A stretch of DNA of 64,000 bases from an uncultured Isosphaeraceae bacterium (GCA_945957605.1 CAMFLR010000004.1:124001-188000), one strand, 5' to 3'. Shown: positions 27,460-37,447, counted from the first letter of the stretch. The notes: generated from the sequence alone by a model not told the origin. A program made the numbers and translations.

Positions 27460-29792
27460 CGTGCGACTCCCAGAATTCGGGCCAAAATGGGCAAAACCCG
27501 CGCGGCCCGATCCATGTCGACCCTCGTTTCGACCGCAACGCGTTTGCCAGCCGACGACTGTTCCGATGCCTTCAGGTTCTTCACCTTCTCGCCCATCGTC
27601 CGGCGCTCGGGTTGCGTAAAATTCGCAAACGCGCGTCGAACAAGCGGCAAGATCTCGTCAAATGTTTCCGCGCTCAACTCGACTAGCCAGCGATCAAGCG
27701 CTTGCCAGAGCGCATCACGATGAACGACCAGCAGACCACTTCCGCGGAGCATACCCTGAAGCCACGACGTTGCTTGCAACGGGGGCGAAACCGGCGAGAG
27801 CTCGAGCCTCGTACGCCGGTGCAATTCGTCGTCGTCGATCTTGCTGGCTTCGAGAAGTTGCCTGCACGCGAGACCGCGAATCAGGGCATGAGCCGCGTCA
27901 TCATCCATGAGCGACGCGAGCAACGATAACCACTCTTCGTGAAGCACGTCGAATTCGAGCAGTTCGAGACTCTGCTGCACATTGTCGATACTCGAGGCGA
28001 TTTCGAAGGCCGCATCTTCATCAATCGATCGACACGCCAGTGGCAAACCAACAACGATCCGCTCAAAGAATCCGGAAATGATCGGCCGCAACCGCTCGGT
28101 ATCAACCTTGCGCACATCGCTGTAGCGTGCGACGCGTGCCAGCGGCGGAAGCGCATTTGCCAAGTGGCGAACGTCAGCCGAAACTGCCGCGACCGCCTGA
28201 AGACGCGCGAGAATATGTTCGAGCGCAAGTGGCAGATCTGCAACGAGCACTTCAGCAAGTAAACTCGTAAGAGCCGGCAGTTCGTTCGTCTTTTCCGCAC
28301 GATCGATCGCGAATCCCGATGCGGCCCGTTCGACCGTCGTGCCCCAGACCGACATTTCAATCAGGCGAACTACGAACTCAACCTGCCACTTGAGCTGCCA
28401 GAGCTCATGAAAACTCCCAGACTTGCCGCGCGTCTCGGTTGGCTCGCCCCAGAGGATTTGCATCAGCCGCAGGCGATGAAGCAATCGGCTGCGATTACGA
28501 TCGGTCTCGTTGCGAAGGTCGAGATCAAGCGGCTTGATCTCGGTCGTCGGCTTCAGTCGCAGCGATTTTTGCAAGGCTTCCAAGTCGCGCTGAAGCGGAA
28601 CGCTGGGGGCGTCGGAGGGAACGGTGCCCAGCCGTTCGCCGATTTCGAGTCGTTCGCGAATCAGGCGCAGGGGCGCGGGATTACCATTACAGAGCGTGGC
28701 AAGCATCGCGTCGTTCAACTCGGCATGTCCGACGAGCGGCAGTCCACGCATTGCCGCGAGCGCTTCGCCAAGCCGCACTGCTTCGATCACCGTTGCAGAC
28801 GACGCGTCAATGTCCTCTTCACGCATCAGGCGCGCGGCCGTTGCGACCCATCGCAAAGCCGCCGTGCGCGGAGTTTTCCACAAATGTTCGTACCACCCTG
28901 GTGATCTGACCCCCGCGCCATAGCCGCTCTGATATGACAGCCGCGAATAGGTCCAGGGTGTCCAGGTCGCGTCGACTTTTTCCTTGTGAAGCGATTTGAG
29001 TAAGTTCGCGTCAGACGTGCTCCGCTCGCGTTTTGCAAGCGCGGGCACGTGCCATGCACCGCAGACGACCGCGATGCGTCCGAACCCCTCGCGTTCGGCC
29101 TTGCGAATCGTTTCACGCATGGCGGCCTCACGCTCAGGTTCGAAGTCTCGAGCGCGATATCCAGAAGCAGACTCGCGAGCGGCACGCAGTTCCGTCATTG
29201 CTTCCGCGATACCTTCAAACAGTCCCGCTGGATCGATTCGCTGCTCGATCTGATGTTCCCACCACAACTCGCGGTCGCTGTATCCGGCGGCCATTGCCAG
29301 CATTCCGAGCGGATCGTCGTCGAGTGCGACATCCTCGGTCAATTCCTCTTCGAGCTTCGTCTCGTCTGAGACGGCTTCATCGAGCGGCTTGTCGTCGATT
29401 ATTTCAACCGCCTCTGGAGTGGCGTTCTTCGCCTCTTCAATCGCTTTGGCCAGCGCATCGACTCGCGTTTTCTCCATCGCCAATCGATTTCGCAACGGCA
29501 GGTCCATGAATCGAACGGGAATACTTCGTTTCGTGCCGTACTGCAGCGCCTGCCATTCCGGAGAGAAGATCGCGAAGGGGTAAAACACGCCGCGCTGGGG
29601 ATCGTCGGTCGGATAAACCAGCAGGGCTACTGGCGGCACAAGTTCTTGCGAGGCAAGGAACGTCAGCAACTGCTCAGCATCGGGAGGCCCTTCGATGAGA
29701 ATCGCATCGGGCTCGAGCGTTTCGAGCGCGCTCAGCAGACTTCGCGCGCATCCTGGGCCGTGGTGTCGAATGCCGAAAAGATGAACGGCCAT
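27456..29792 (-). CDS. DUF5682 protein (TraB/ChaN/TIKI-like fold)
   Basis: A 778-residue soluble protein. Its N-terminal 300 residues show the spaced motifs of the TraB/ChaN/EreA superfamily: HLFGIRHHGPG (His10-His11), ILIEGPPDAE, a conserved-type Arg/Glu pair in REAAMRETI, and VVCGAWHVPAL (second His). These are the residues thought to bind metal or form the active site in that superfamily. An acidic insert lies at about 125-165. The C-terminal 450 residues are helical with no domain I recognise. GAGG lies 7 nt before the ATG. It sits between the MoxR ATPase and the VWA gene. A hydrolase role is inferred from the fold, not shown. Confidence 0.8.
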   Translation of the reverse strand: MAVHLFGIRHHGPGCARSLLSALETLEPDAILIEGPPDAEQLLTFLASQELVPPVALLVYPTDDPQRGVFYPFAIFSPEWQALQYGTKRSIPVRFMDLPLRNRLAMEKTRVDALAKAIEEAKNATPEAVEIIDDKPLDEAVSDETKLEEELTEDVALDDDPLGMLAMAAGYSDRELWWEHQIEQRIDPAGLFEGIAEAMTELRAARESASGYRARDFEPEREAAMRETIRKAEREGFGRIAVVCGAWHVPALAKRERSTSDANLLKSLHKEKVDATWTPWTYSRLSYQSGYGAGVRSPGWYEHLWKTPRTAALRWVATAARLMREEDIDASSATVIEAVRLGEALAAMRGLPLVGHAELNDAMLATLCNGNPAPLRLIRERLEIGERLGTVPSDAPSVPLQRDLEALQKSLRLKPTTEIKPLDLDLRNETDRNRSRLLHRLRLMQILWGEPTETRGKSGSFHELWQLKWQVEFVVRLIEMSVWGTTVERAASGFAIDRAEKTNELPALTSLLAEVLVADLPLALEHILARLQAVAAVSADVRHLANALPPLARVARYSDVRKVDTERLRPIISGFFERIVVGLPLACRSIDEDAAFEIASSIDNVQQSLELLEFDVLHEEWLSLLASLMDDDAAHALIRGLACRQLLEASKIDDDELHRRTRLELSPVSPPLQATSWLQGMLRGSGLLVVHRDALWQALDRWLVELSAETFDEILPLVRRAFANFTQPERRTMGEKVKNLKASEQSSAGKRVAVETRVDMDRAARVLPILARILGVAR

Positions 29793-29842
29793 GCTTAAGC
29801 CTCGACGGGAAGCAGGTCAAACCGACGACTATTCCCGCCGAA

Positions 29843-30964
29843 TTACAACACTTCGCGGCAGGCGCGATAAAGATCCTTCCAAGTGTCGCGCTCCTTGACG
29901 ACCGTTTGCAAATACTCGAGCCAAACAACCTTGTCTTGCACGGGATCTTTTACGATCGCCCCGGTCATCCCCGCGGCGATATCGGCGGCCGTGAGCACGC
30001 CGTCGCCGAAGTACGCGGCAATCGACATTCCGCCGGCCATCACGGAAATCGCCTCTGCCGTGCTGAGGGTTCCCGACGGCGATTTGATCTTCGTTTTGCC
30101 ATCGATCGTCAAACCGTCGCGCAGCTCGCGGAAGATTGTCACGACGCGACGGATCTCATCGAGTGCGGGCTTTTCGGCGGGCAATTCGAGCGCACGACCA
30201 AGCTGAGACACGCGACGCTCGACAATTTCAACTTCGTCGTCAAACTTGTCGGGTACCGGCAAAACGACGGTATTAAACCGTCTCAATAGTGCGCTCGAAA
30301 GCTCGTTGACCCCCTTGTCGCGATTGTTGGCCGTCGCAATCACGCTAAAACCCTTGTTCGCCTGAACCTCGGTGTTCAGCTCGGGAATTGGCAGCGTCTT
30401 TTCCGAGAGGATTGTGATGAGCGAGTCCTGCACGTCGCTGGCGATGCGCGTTAGTTCTTCAACCCGAGCGAGTTTTCCATCGCGCATCGCACGCATCATT
30501 GGGCTGGGGACCATGGCGTCGAGCGATGGACCTTCGGCGAGAAGTCGCGCGTAGTTCCAGCCGTAGCGAAGCGCCGACTCATCGGTGCCGGCCGTGCCCT
30601 GGATGAGCAGTGATGAATTGCCCGAAATCGCGGCGGCAAGATGTTCGCTCACCCACGACTTCGCCGTGCCTGGCAGACCGTAGAGCAGGAGCGCGCGGTC
30701 GGTGGCGAGCGTTGCGACGGCAATTTCGATGAGTCGATCGTTACCGATGTACTTGGGAGTTACGTCGAACCCGTTTTCAAGCTTTCCGCCGGTGAGATAG
30801 ATTTTTACTGCCCAGGGCGAAAGCTCCCAATTTGGCGGCTTCGGCCGTTTGTCAATCAGCCGTAATGCAGCGAGTTCTTCAGCGAACTCATGCTCGGCAT
30901 GACGGCGCAGGACCGCACTCGCATTCTGGGAAGCGACCGCAGTTTCGGGTTTTGACTTGGCCAT
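29843..30964 (-). CDS. MoxR-type AAA+ ATPase
   Basis: A 373-residue AAA+ protein. Walker A is G-L-P-G-T-A-K-S at 96-103. The Walker B region reads LARVEEL, with Glu-Glu in place of Asp-Glu, followed by SDVQDSLITILSEKTLPI. Sensor 1 is in VIATANNRD and the arginine finger lies in LSSALLRRFN. The lid follows. MoxR ATPases act as hexameric chaperones that remodel a partner bound by a VWA protein; here the VWA gene is two genes downstream. There is a 43-bp gap to the upstream DUF5691 gene. The first 45 residues are a charged helical extension not typical of small MoxR proteins. Confidence 0.88.
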   Translation of the reverse strand: MAKSKPETAVASQNASAVLRRHAEHEFAEELAALRLIDKRPKPPNWELSPWAVKIYLTGGKLENGFDVTPKYIGNDRLIEIAVATLATDRALLLYGLPGTAKSWVSEHLAAAISGNSSLLIQGTAGTDESALRYGWNYARLLAEGPSLDAMVPSPMMRAMRDGKLARVEELTRIASDVQDSLITILSEKTLPIPELNTEVQANKGFSVIATANNRDKGVNELSSALLRRFNTVVLPVPDKFDDEVEIVERRVSQLGRALELPAEKPALDEIRRVVTIFRELRDGLTIDGKTKIKSPSGTLSTAEAISVMAGGMSIAAYFGDGVLTAADIAAGMTGAIVKDPVQDKVVWLEYLQTVVKERDTWKDLYRACREVL

Positions 30965-31007
30965 GATCTGTGTACTCCGACCTAATTACTCGGCGAGAGA
31001 GATGATT

Positions 31008-32609
31008 TCAAAGTGCCTCGTACAGACGCTTTCGCAGGCGAATCGAATCTTGAAACGACTCAAGGAGCTCGTGCCAGTAGTCGTAGCCGCTCTTTTCGTC
31101 GCGTGAGTGCGGTGAACGAAGCGCGTCATCGAAACACGCACAATGAAGCCGAACTGCGGCCGCTATCGCGCCGTTGCGCCAGTTCGCCGATGGGTACGAT
31201 TGTGTGCTGGTCGAGCCGTAGTTCTTCCACAACCAGTTCAAAAAGACGCGGCTGAACTCCTCGCTCCAGATACCCGATACGGCACCGAGTGCGGCATTCA
31301 GATCTGCAGCATCCGAGTACGCCCCAGCGGCGAGGATTTTCATCAAGCGCGGTTCGGCGTCGACCGGTGGCATTACAGCAAGAATGTCGTCCAAAAAATC
31401 GGGAGGCGATTCATTCGGCTTCTGCTCGCCGCGCTGCCACGCAAAATCCCAGATCGCTCGCATCCAGTCTTCGGCGTGAAACAAAGTCGCCGCCTTAGCG
31501 ATGGCTTCGTGAAATAACGCAGCGTCCTCAATATGAGCCGACGCCTCAAGAATTTGCATCGGCGATACGCCCGAAATCTCCTCCCAAAATTGCGGCTTTA
31601 CCCGCGATACGACCTGAAGAAACCACCACGCACGCTCCCCGGTCCCGGTAGGCGGCTTCGCTTCAATGCCGTCTGGAATCCATTCTTTGGGTAAGGTCGC
31701 TGGCAAGGTGATTTCCATTCGAGTGCCGGACTCTTTGCCTGCCACTGGCGCCCTCAATATTGAGCCAATTCCCGGTGGCCCCGACTCAATTCGTACCATT
31801 TCCTTTGCGCGTTCTCGCATCCGACGAGCCAGATCCGAACCATCAATTGTCGCCAACGCTTCTTGCGCTTCACTCCGAACGCCGGCGCTGCGATCTTTCT
31901 GCGTTTGCTCGAGGAACGGAATGTCATCGGCATCGAGCGCAACGCAAAACGCCTCCAAGAGTCGAGTTCGCGCATCGGCCTTTTCGACATTCCAAACGCC
32001 GGACAGCCACTCTCTTGCCTTTCCGCGATCAAGCTTCCGCGCGAGCTTGAGCAACTCTGCACGCGAGTTCAAATCACCTTCGAGCCAAACCGTTTCCGCG
32101 TCGTCGGGCAAACGGTCAACCGTTTCCGCCGAATCAACATGATGCCGCGCCCATTGCCAGCCTTCGTTGAACTGCGCCAGCCAACGCCCACGCTCGCCAA
32201 TCACTCCGCGAACAGCCGAGCGAACATCGCGGCGATTCGAGTGATCGAGCACGCGCGGAAGCAGAGCAGGGGGCAGTACGTAATTCGCGTCGTGAATCGC
32301 CGTAAGTGATCCAATCAAAAGTTCATAAGCGTTTAGCGATCGGTCCAGCAACTCCGCCACGACCGCGGACGCCGCAGGTGAGCAAATTCGACGCGTCTCC
32401 TCCGGGCTCGGCGCGGGAACTTCTGGCGCCGAATCCGGGACGAATCCCGCGCGATCGTGCACGAGCATCGCACCCGCCGACAACAGCAATCGCCGTTCGG
32501 GCGAAAGCTCGTTTCGGGCGTCAACGATTGATGCAGCGGGATGATCGAGCGGCTCTTGCGGCCCCGATCGCGCCGTCCCAACGATCGCGCGTTGCACAAT
32601 CGCGTTCAT
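31008..32609 (-). CDS. DUF5691 helical-repeat protein
   Basis: A 533-residue soluble protein with no signal peptide. It is all-helical, resembling HEAT/ARM-type repeats, for example RAELLKLARKLDRGKAREWL and RDVRSAVRGVIGERGRWLAQFN. The opening motif (AIVQRAIVGTARS) matches my memory of DUF5691, a family found beside SWIM-domain proteins. It could act as scaffold or substrate adaptor for the ATPase encoded next. Its ATG overlaps the stop codon of the SWIM gene by 4 bp, so translation is coupled. No catalytic motif is visible. Confidence 0.75.
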   Translation of the reverse strand: MNAIVQRAIVGTARSGPQEPLDHPAASIVDARNELSPERRLLLSAGAMLVHDRAGFVPDSAPEVPAPSPEETRRICSPAASAVVAELLDRSLNAYELLIGSLTAIHDANYVLPPALLPRVLDHSNRRDVRSAVRGVIGERGRWLAQFNEGWQWARHHVDSAETVDRLPDDAETVWLEGDLNSRAELLKLARKLDRGKAREWLSGVWNVEKADARTRLLEAFCVALDADDIPFLEQTQKDRSAGVRSEAQEALATIDGSDLARRMRERAKEMVRIESGPPGIGSILRAPVAGKESGTRMEITLPATLPKEWIPDGIEAKPPTGTGERAWWFLQVVSRVKPQFWEEISGVSPMQILEASAHIEDAALFHEAIAKAATLFHAEDWMRAIWDFAWQRGEQKPNESPPDFLDDILAVMPPVDAEPRLMKILAAGAYSDAADLNAALGAVSGIWSEEFSRVFLNWLWKNYGSTSTQSYPSANWRNGAIAAAVRLHCACFDDALRSPHSRDEKSGYDYWHELLESFQDSIRLRKRLYEAL

Positions 32610-33928
32610 GACGCACGCTCCGAAATCGCAACATAGACGTCGTCAATCACCGCGCCCAGCGGCTCGAATGCGACACCATTCCAGAGTCCGGCGAACGTCG
32701 TCGCCACACCACCCGTCATCGCAAGCATCGTCCAGCGCGGGCTGCGCGCTACTGGCACAGCGAAACCGTCGGCGTCGCATAGCTGCCATGGGCCTGACGA
32801 AACCGGCGCCAAACGCGCATCGGCAATTACGCCAACAGTCCGTTCGATCCAGGGCTGGCAGGCGGTGGCCTCGGCTGCATGCGTCAGCATTTCGGCAATG
32901 CTGGAACCGACAAGCTTACCGCTATAGCGCGGCTCATCTGAGCTTCGTTTCAAGATTTGTGCACGCTGAGGAAAAGCGCTTTCATAAAATGAGATTTCGC
33001 CGTCGATCACTGTCGACGGAACGATCGATTGTGGAAACGGCTGCGTACCAAACGCGAATTGAAGAACGAGTGCAGTTCGCGCAGTAGACAAGCCAAGTAG
33101 CCAGTTTCGCTCGACGCGAATCCGCTCTTCGTCAGTCACCGATTGACCGAGAACAAGCCAGCGATCGTACACTGCTTGCAACGTGCTCGGGGAGTCCAGT
33201 TCATCGACATTCCAGCCGATCATCTGCCGGACGTCGGCTGCAAGGCGAGGATCGAGGCTCGAAATACGGCCGTACGCTTCGGTTAGCAAGCTCAAACGGC
33301 CAAGTTCGCCGAGAAATCGTTCCGGCCAATCTGGGCCCGATGAGACAATTTCGCCAAGACGCTCGACGCGACCAGCCAGTCCCCTTGCCTGCGCATTCAC
33401 AAGCCGTTTGGCCTGATCTTGCCAGAACGTGAGATTGTGACGATCGAGCGCACCGAGACCCCCGCGAACGAGGTCTGCCATCCACAAATCGAGCTGCGAG
33501 ATTCCGTCGTTGACATTAGCGACACGCTTTGCCGCTCGTTTCGCCTGAGCCTCCGTATCGACTGGCTTCGACTCCGCCGCTTGTTGCTTTTCTTCCTTCT
33601 TTTTGGCGGTTTCTGTGCGTTTTTCGAGCCAGCTCGACACCCATTCAGGCGCGGCTCCCTCCGTTACATGGGCGCCGGATCCAGCAAGAAATAAAAGGCC
33701 GAGAACGTGCTTGCAGGGCAGCTTTCGGCTCGGGCATGTGCAGTTGTACGCAAAGGAACCACGATCGATCTTAACTTGATAAAGCGCACTCCCCTGGCAC
33801 TCACCCCAGAGCGATTGAGCGTCGCGACCCGTGCCACGCCAGTCTTTAGGACCGCCCAACTTCCTGCCAGCGGCGAGCGAACTCGCGTCCGGCGCGAGAG
33901 CGGAAATTTGCTCGGCAGTTAGCTCCAT
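32606..33928 (-). CDS. SWIM zinc-finger protein (first gene of MoxR/VWA cassette)
   Basis: A 440-residue protein. GGAGGG lies 5 nt before the ATG. The SWIM zinc finger is at residues 63-74, with C63-T-C65, C72 and H74 (CTCPSRKLPCKH). A charged Lys/Glu/Ala linker (about 100-140) follows, then a helical domain and a C-terminal beta-rich region without a known family. SWIM fingers bind DNA or proteins. As the leading gene of a five-gene cassette it may recognise the target that the MoxR/VWA pair then remodels. The upstream neighbour on the same strand is an LLM oxidoreductase gene 128 bp away. Confidence 0.85.
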   Translation of the reverse strand: MELTAEQISALAPDASSLAAGRKLGGPKDWRGTGRDAQSLWGECQGSALYQVKIDRGSFAYNCTCPSRKLPCKHVLGLLFLAGSGAHVTEGAAPEWVSSWLEKRTETAKKKEEKQQAAESKPVDTEAQAKRAAKRVANVNDGISQLDLWMADLVRGGLGALDRHNLTFWQDQAKRLVNAQARGLAGRVERLGEIVSSGPDWPERFLGELGRLSLLTEAYGRISSLDPRLAADVRQMIGWNVDELDSPSTLQAVYDRWLVLGQSVTDEERIRVERNWLLGLSTARTALVLQFAFGTQPFPQSIVPSTVIDGEISFYESAFPQRAQILKRSSDEPRYSGKLVGSSIAEMLTHAAEATACQPWIERTVGVIADARLAPVSSGPWQLCDADGFAVPVARSPRWTMLAMTGGVATTFAGLWNGVAFEPLGAVIDDVYVAISERAS

Positions 33929-34056
33929 GCCGGCCCTCCATCGCGGCGCGTCGCCTCAGATGCGACGTATGGCCGACATTATGGCGAGCGCGCAACAACG
34001 GTACAAGTGGCCAGTATTTTTTGCGAGTTGAGCGGGAACGACACGACCACAGCGCT

Positions 34057-35049
34057 TCAATCGTCCGCGGTCATAAGCAGTCGCAGGCTATCCAACACCT
34101 TCGCGTGATCGAGGCCATCCCAGCGAACTTCCAGGTTAGCGACGTCGAACGGCGATTCGGCATGAAGCGCGTTGAGCTCGCGCATGACCGTTTCGCCGCT
34201 GCCAACGATGAAATTGATCGGATGAGCGCAGAGCCCAGCAATGTCGCGCGGTTCGCTCATCTCGGCTGCGATCTTCCCCTCGCGCTGGAATCTTCGCCAG
34301 AGTTTGCGAAGCGCAGGCTCGGCACGTGCGTATGCATCTTCATCGGTTGTCCCAACGATCACCGGCCGATTTGCGGCGATGAGCCCGCGTCCTCCCGATG
34401 CGCGATAAAACAGCGAATACTCGCGATATTGGGCCGGCGTTCGCAGATGGGAAAACATCATATTGAAACCAAGCTCCCCCGCAATGCGTGCCGATCCGGC
34501 ACTATTCACTGCGAGCCAGCAGCGGCTTGCCAGATCTTGAGAGGCACGCGGAAGAGCACGATGGACCGGAAGCTGATACCAAGGTGAATCGGGTGGATTT
34601 TCTCCGCCACGCCAGACCGATTGAATCACCTTGAGCGCGCTTTTGAATCGCCCATGCCGCTCCTGCTCGTCGGTCACATTTTGACCAAAGAGGCCGAATT
34701 CTTCAGGTGTGCTCCCACTTCCAAACCCAACCGCCATACGACCGCTCGTCAGGACATCGGCAACAGCCGTCTGCTCAGCAACATCGAGCGGATGGTGAAG
34801 ATTCAAACAAATAATTGCCGTTCCTAGATGAATCTGCTTTGTACGACCAGCCATGTGCACAGCGAAGAGCAGGGGCGTAGGAAGATGCCCCTCGTGCGCA
34901 TGGGCGTGATGCTCAGAAAACCAGGCGTAACGCACGCCAAGCTCGTCGGCAAGTTCCACAACTTCCGCAACTTCGCGATACACCTCTTTCGAAGCGCGAT
35001 CGGCAGGGCCTTCGAGATGATCGGTCACGCCGATGGAGAACTTCGCCAA
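34057..35049 (-). CDS. LLM-class flavin-dependent oxidoreductase (luciferase-like)
   Basis: A 330-residue TIM-barrel protein of the bacterial luciferase-like family: YAWFSEHHAHAHEG, LHHPLDVAEQTAVADVLTSGRMAVGFGSG and GRFKSALKVIQSVW are the expected blocks. Members oxidise substrates with reduced FMN or F420. The start is a TTG at 35049 with AAGGG about 8 nt upstream; no ATG fits the conserved N-terminus (KFSIGVTDHLEG). The gene follows the MFS permease by 11 bp, so it probably acts on a compound imported by that permease. Substrate unknown. Confidence 0.85.
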   Translation of the reverse strand: MAKFSIGVTDHLEGPADRASKEVYREVAEVVELADELGVRYAWFSEHHAHAHEGHLPTPLLFAVHMAGRTKQIHLGTAIICLNLHHPLDVAEQTAVADVLTSGRMAVGFGSGSTPEEFGLFGQNVTDEQERHGRFKSALKVIQSVWRGGENPPDSPWYQLPVHRALPRASQDLASRCWLAVNSAGSARIAGELGFNMMFSHLRTPAQYREYSLFYRASGGRGLIAANRPVIVGTTDEDAYARAEPALRKLWRRFQREGKIAAEMSEPRDIAGLCAHPINFIVGSGETVMRELNALHAESPFDVANLEVRWDGLDHAKVLDSLRLLMTADD

Positions 35050-35060
35050 GTGTGCGGCCC

Positions 35061-36437
35061 TTAAGATGTGAATTCGGGATCTGCTGTGACCGCTTTGCGC
35101 GCGGGATGAAAAAAGAGCGCGAGAAATATCGCTGCGAAGAGTGAGACACCCACGGGAACGAGAAACAATCGATGAAAATCAACCACATTGACGAGCTTGC
35201 CGCCAATGGTTTGTGGAGTACTGAATAGGGCTCCGAGATAGCTCCAAAGAAAATTAGCAGCGAAGACGGAGATTCCCAAAATCATCAAGTTGAACAGGCT
35301 TTGTGCGCTGGTGCGAACGTCGCTGGGGAAATGCTCGTCGACGTAAATGAACAGTGCACCGAAGAAGCAAGCGTAGGCAAATCCATGAACGAGATTCACG
35401 GCAATCACCGCCCAAACGGTGTCGCGCGTGCCCATCGCGTAAACGCCAAACCGTACGACCTGACTCAGAATGCCGATGATCATCGTCATTCGCCAGCCGA
35501 GCCGCTTGAGCGTCATGCCTAGCATCGCCATCGCGATCACTTCCATCACCTGGCCCACGCTCATGGCGAAGGCGATGAAATTCTCGGGAACTCCAATCGA
35601 CTGAAGAAATCGGCTCGTCCAGATGTAGTAACAGTTGTGAACTAGCGAATCGAAGAACGTGACCGTGTAGAGCACACAGACGCTCGGGATGCGCAGCAGT
35701 TTGATCGCCTCCCAGGGTGCGAAATTCTGCTTTAGACGCGGAGCAGGGGGCGTGTGAGGAAGAGAGAGGCAGAATAACGCCAGCGCGAGCGACGCGGTTC
35801 CCGCAACAGCAAATGTGCCGGTGAGCGCCCCTTGAAGAGCCGCGCCGGTTTTGAGTGTCGTGAGTGCCTTGCCGATCCACGGCAGCCAGCCACCAACTTC
35901 GGCGTGCGAAGGGACACGCGACCAGTCGATGGGGATGAAAATCAATGGCCAGGCGGCCGCAACCCAACCGACCGTGCCCCAAAGGCGAATCGACCCAAAT
36001 TCCTTGCGAGCATCGCTTAGGTTCGCGAATGCAATGGCATTTGCTGCCGATAACGTTGGAACATAAAAGAAGCAGTGCACAAGCATAAGCCCGAAGAACG
36101 GCCAAAATGTTTTTGCATAGACAAGCCCCCACATCGAAATGCCACCGATGAAATGGCTCACCGCGAGATATTTTTCTTGCGCCATCACGCGATCGGCAAG
36201 TTGACCGCCAAAGAAGAGGCCGGTGACAGTTGCCAGGGCGAAGGCGTTGAACACCCAGGCCTGCTGATCCTTCGAGAAGCCAAGGTATTTCTCGCCCATG
36301 TACAGGCCGAGCAGAGGAAACCATGCCCCTTTGATTGTGTATTCAAGAAAGAACAGGAGTTGCAGTTTCCACTTGGAATTCACAGCGGATTTCGCTTTGC
36401 GCTTGGGGCTAAAAAGGGGCGATCGATCATTCAACAA
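35061..36437 (-). CDS. MFS permease, nucleoside:H+ symporter-like
   Basis: A 458-residue, 12-helix transporter. Blocks such as LLFFLEYTIKGAWFPLLGLYMGEKYLGFS, GGQLADRVMAQEKYLAVSH and FGSIRLWGTVGWVAAAW resemble the NupG/XapB nucleoside symporter branch of MFS. The C-terminal half contains GMTLKRLGWRMTMIIGIL. The start is uncertain: the longest frame uses TTG at 36437 and a GTG about 54 bp later is also possible; neither has a clear Shine-Dalgarno. It is the first gene of a two-gene unit with the LLM oxidoreductase. Nucleoside transport is a family inference only. Confidence 0.8.
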   Translation of the reverse strand: MLNDRSPLFSPKRKAKSAVNSKWKLQLLFFLEYTIKGAWFPLLGLYMGEKYLGFSKDQQAWVFNAFALATVTGLFFGGQLADRVMAQEKYLAVSHFIGGISMWGLVYAKTFWPFFGLMLVHCFFYVPTLSAANAIAFANLSDARKEFGSIRLWGTVGWVAAAWPLIFIPIDWSRVPSHAEVGGWLPWIGKALTTLKTGAALQGALTGTFAVAGTASLALALFCLSLPHTPPAPRLKQNFAPWEAIKLLRIPSVCVLYTVTFFDSLVHNCYYIWTSRFLQSIGVPENFIAFAMSVGQVMEVIAMAMLGMTLKRLGWRMTMIIGILSQVVRFGVYAMGTRDTVWAVIAVNLVHGFAYACFFGALFIYVDEHFPSDVRTSAQSLFNLMILGISVFAANFLWSYLGALFSTPQTIGGKLVNVVDFHRLFLVPVGVSLFAAIFLALFFHPARKAVTADPEFTS

Positions 36438-36622
36438 CTGGCGAGACGTTCGGGCGGCAGGGTTCTATCTCATCAGCGTTCCGTCTCGTCGTCAACCCCG
36501 AGCCGAGTTGATCGCCGGGCGAATCCACAAGCGACTTTCGAACGCCAGAAACGCGGTGTACGATGTCGACTCTCAGTCTGGGCCGTCACACCGCGTCAAA
36601 AATCCCTCCGCGAGAAGCCAAC

Positions 36623-37444
36623 ATGCACCGATTCGGTTCGTTTTTCATTGTGTGCTGCATTCTTGCTCCACAAGCCGTGCGAGCAGAACACGAAGGCAAG
36701 TTGCAGATTCTGCTCCTCGGCGACAGCACGACCATTGGCAGCGTTTGCCGTAAAGAAGAGCCGAAATCTCGGCATCTCGAAGACGTCATTCGTACCTTGC
36801 TTGCGACCGATGCCGACCTACCGCCGACCAATGTCATCAATCAGGGGCGCGACGGCGAGTTCGTCCATGGTTTGCTCGCGAACGGCCGGTACGATAAGGA
36901 GATCGCCAAGCTGCCGGGAATCGATTATGTGCTGATTCGCTACGGCCTGAACGACCGTGCGAGACGCGAGAACTTCGATGTCAACTTTCCCAAGGATCTC
37001 GTCGAACTAATTGCGCGGGTACGCAAAGATTTTCCGAAGGCGACCATCGTACTGATGACCATCATTCCTTACATGTCGCCCGAGGCCGATGCGCAAATCA
37101 ACGGACACATCAAAACTGTCGCGGATGCAGAAAAAGTCATTCATTTTGACGTTTACGCGCGTTACAAATCCGAACTCGCCAGCGGCGTGAATATGCTCAA
37201 TTACCGGCGCTATCCTTTGGCGAAGATTCCCGAAAACCGGAAGAAGTGGGTTGAGCCCTATATTCGCGGCGATTCAGTCGTGGTCATGGACAATCGGCTC
37301 GATGCACATTTCCGCGACCTTCCCGGCTGGTTCGGCGACCGCCATCCCAGTCCGGCGGGGTATCACGTCATTGGAGACGAGACGGCCAAATTCCTGGCGC
37401 CGCTGATTCGTGAGAAGCACGGCGTTACCAAGATCGCGAAGTAA
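36623..37444 (+). CDS. Secreted SGNH/GDSL hydrolase
   Basis: A 273-residue protein from the ATG at 36623, chosen because a signal peptide begins there (ends near AVRA). Block I is GDST (residues 33-36, nucleophile Ser35). Block II is NQGRDG, block III is YGLND, and block V is DRHPSPAGYH with the catalytic Asp/His pair. This complete set predicts an active esterase or acetylhydrolase acting outside the cytoplasm, perhaps on polysaccharide acetyl groups. It converges with the DUF1501 gene with only 3 bp between stop codons. Confidence 0.85.
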   Translation: MHRFGSFFIVCCILAPQAVRAEHEGKLQILLLGDSTTIGSVCRKEEPKSRHLEDVIRTLLATDADLPPTNVINQGRDGEFVHGLLANGRYDKEIAKLPGIDYVLIRYGLNDRARRENFDVNFPKDLVELIARVRKDFPKATIVLMTIIPYMSPEADAQINGHIKTVADAEKVIHFDVYARYKSELASGVNMLNYRRYPLAKIPENRKKWVEPYIRGDSVVVMDNRLDAHFRDLPGWFGDRHPSPAGYHVIGDETAKFLAPLIREKHGVTKIAK

Positions 37445-37447
37445 TGT

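Noticed and set aside
35254-36324. A 356-codon minus-strand frame within the MFS permease gene
   Set aside because: It is an alternative frame of the permease, rich in Arg/His/Ser with no membrane helices or domain.
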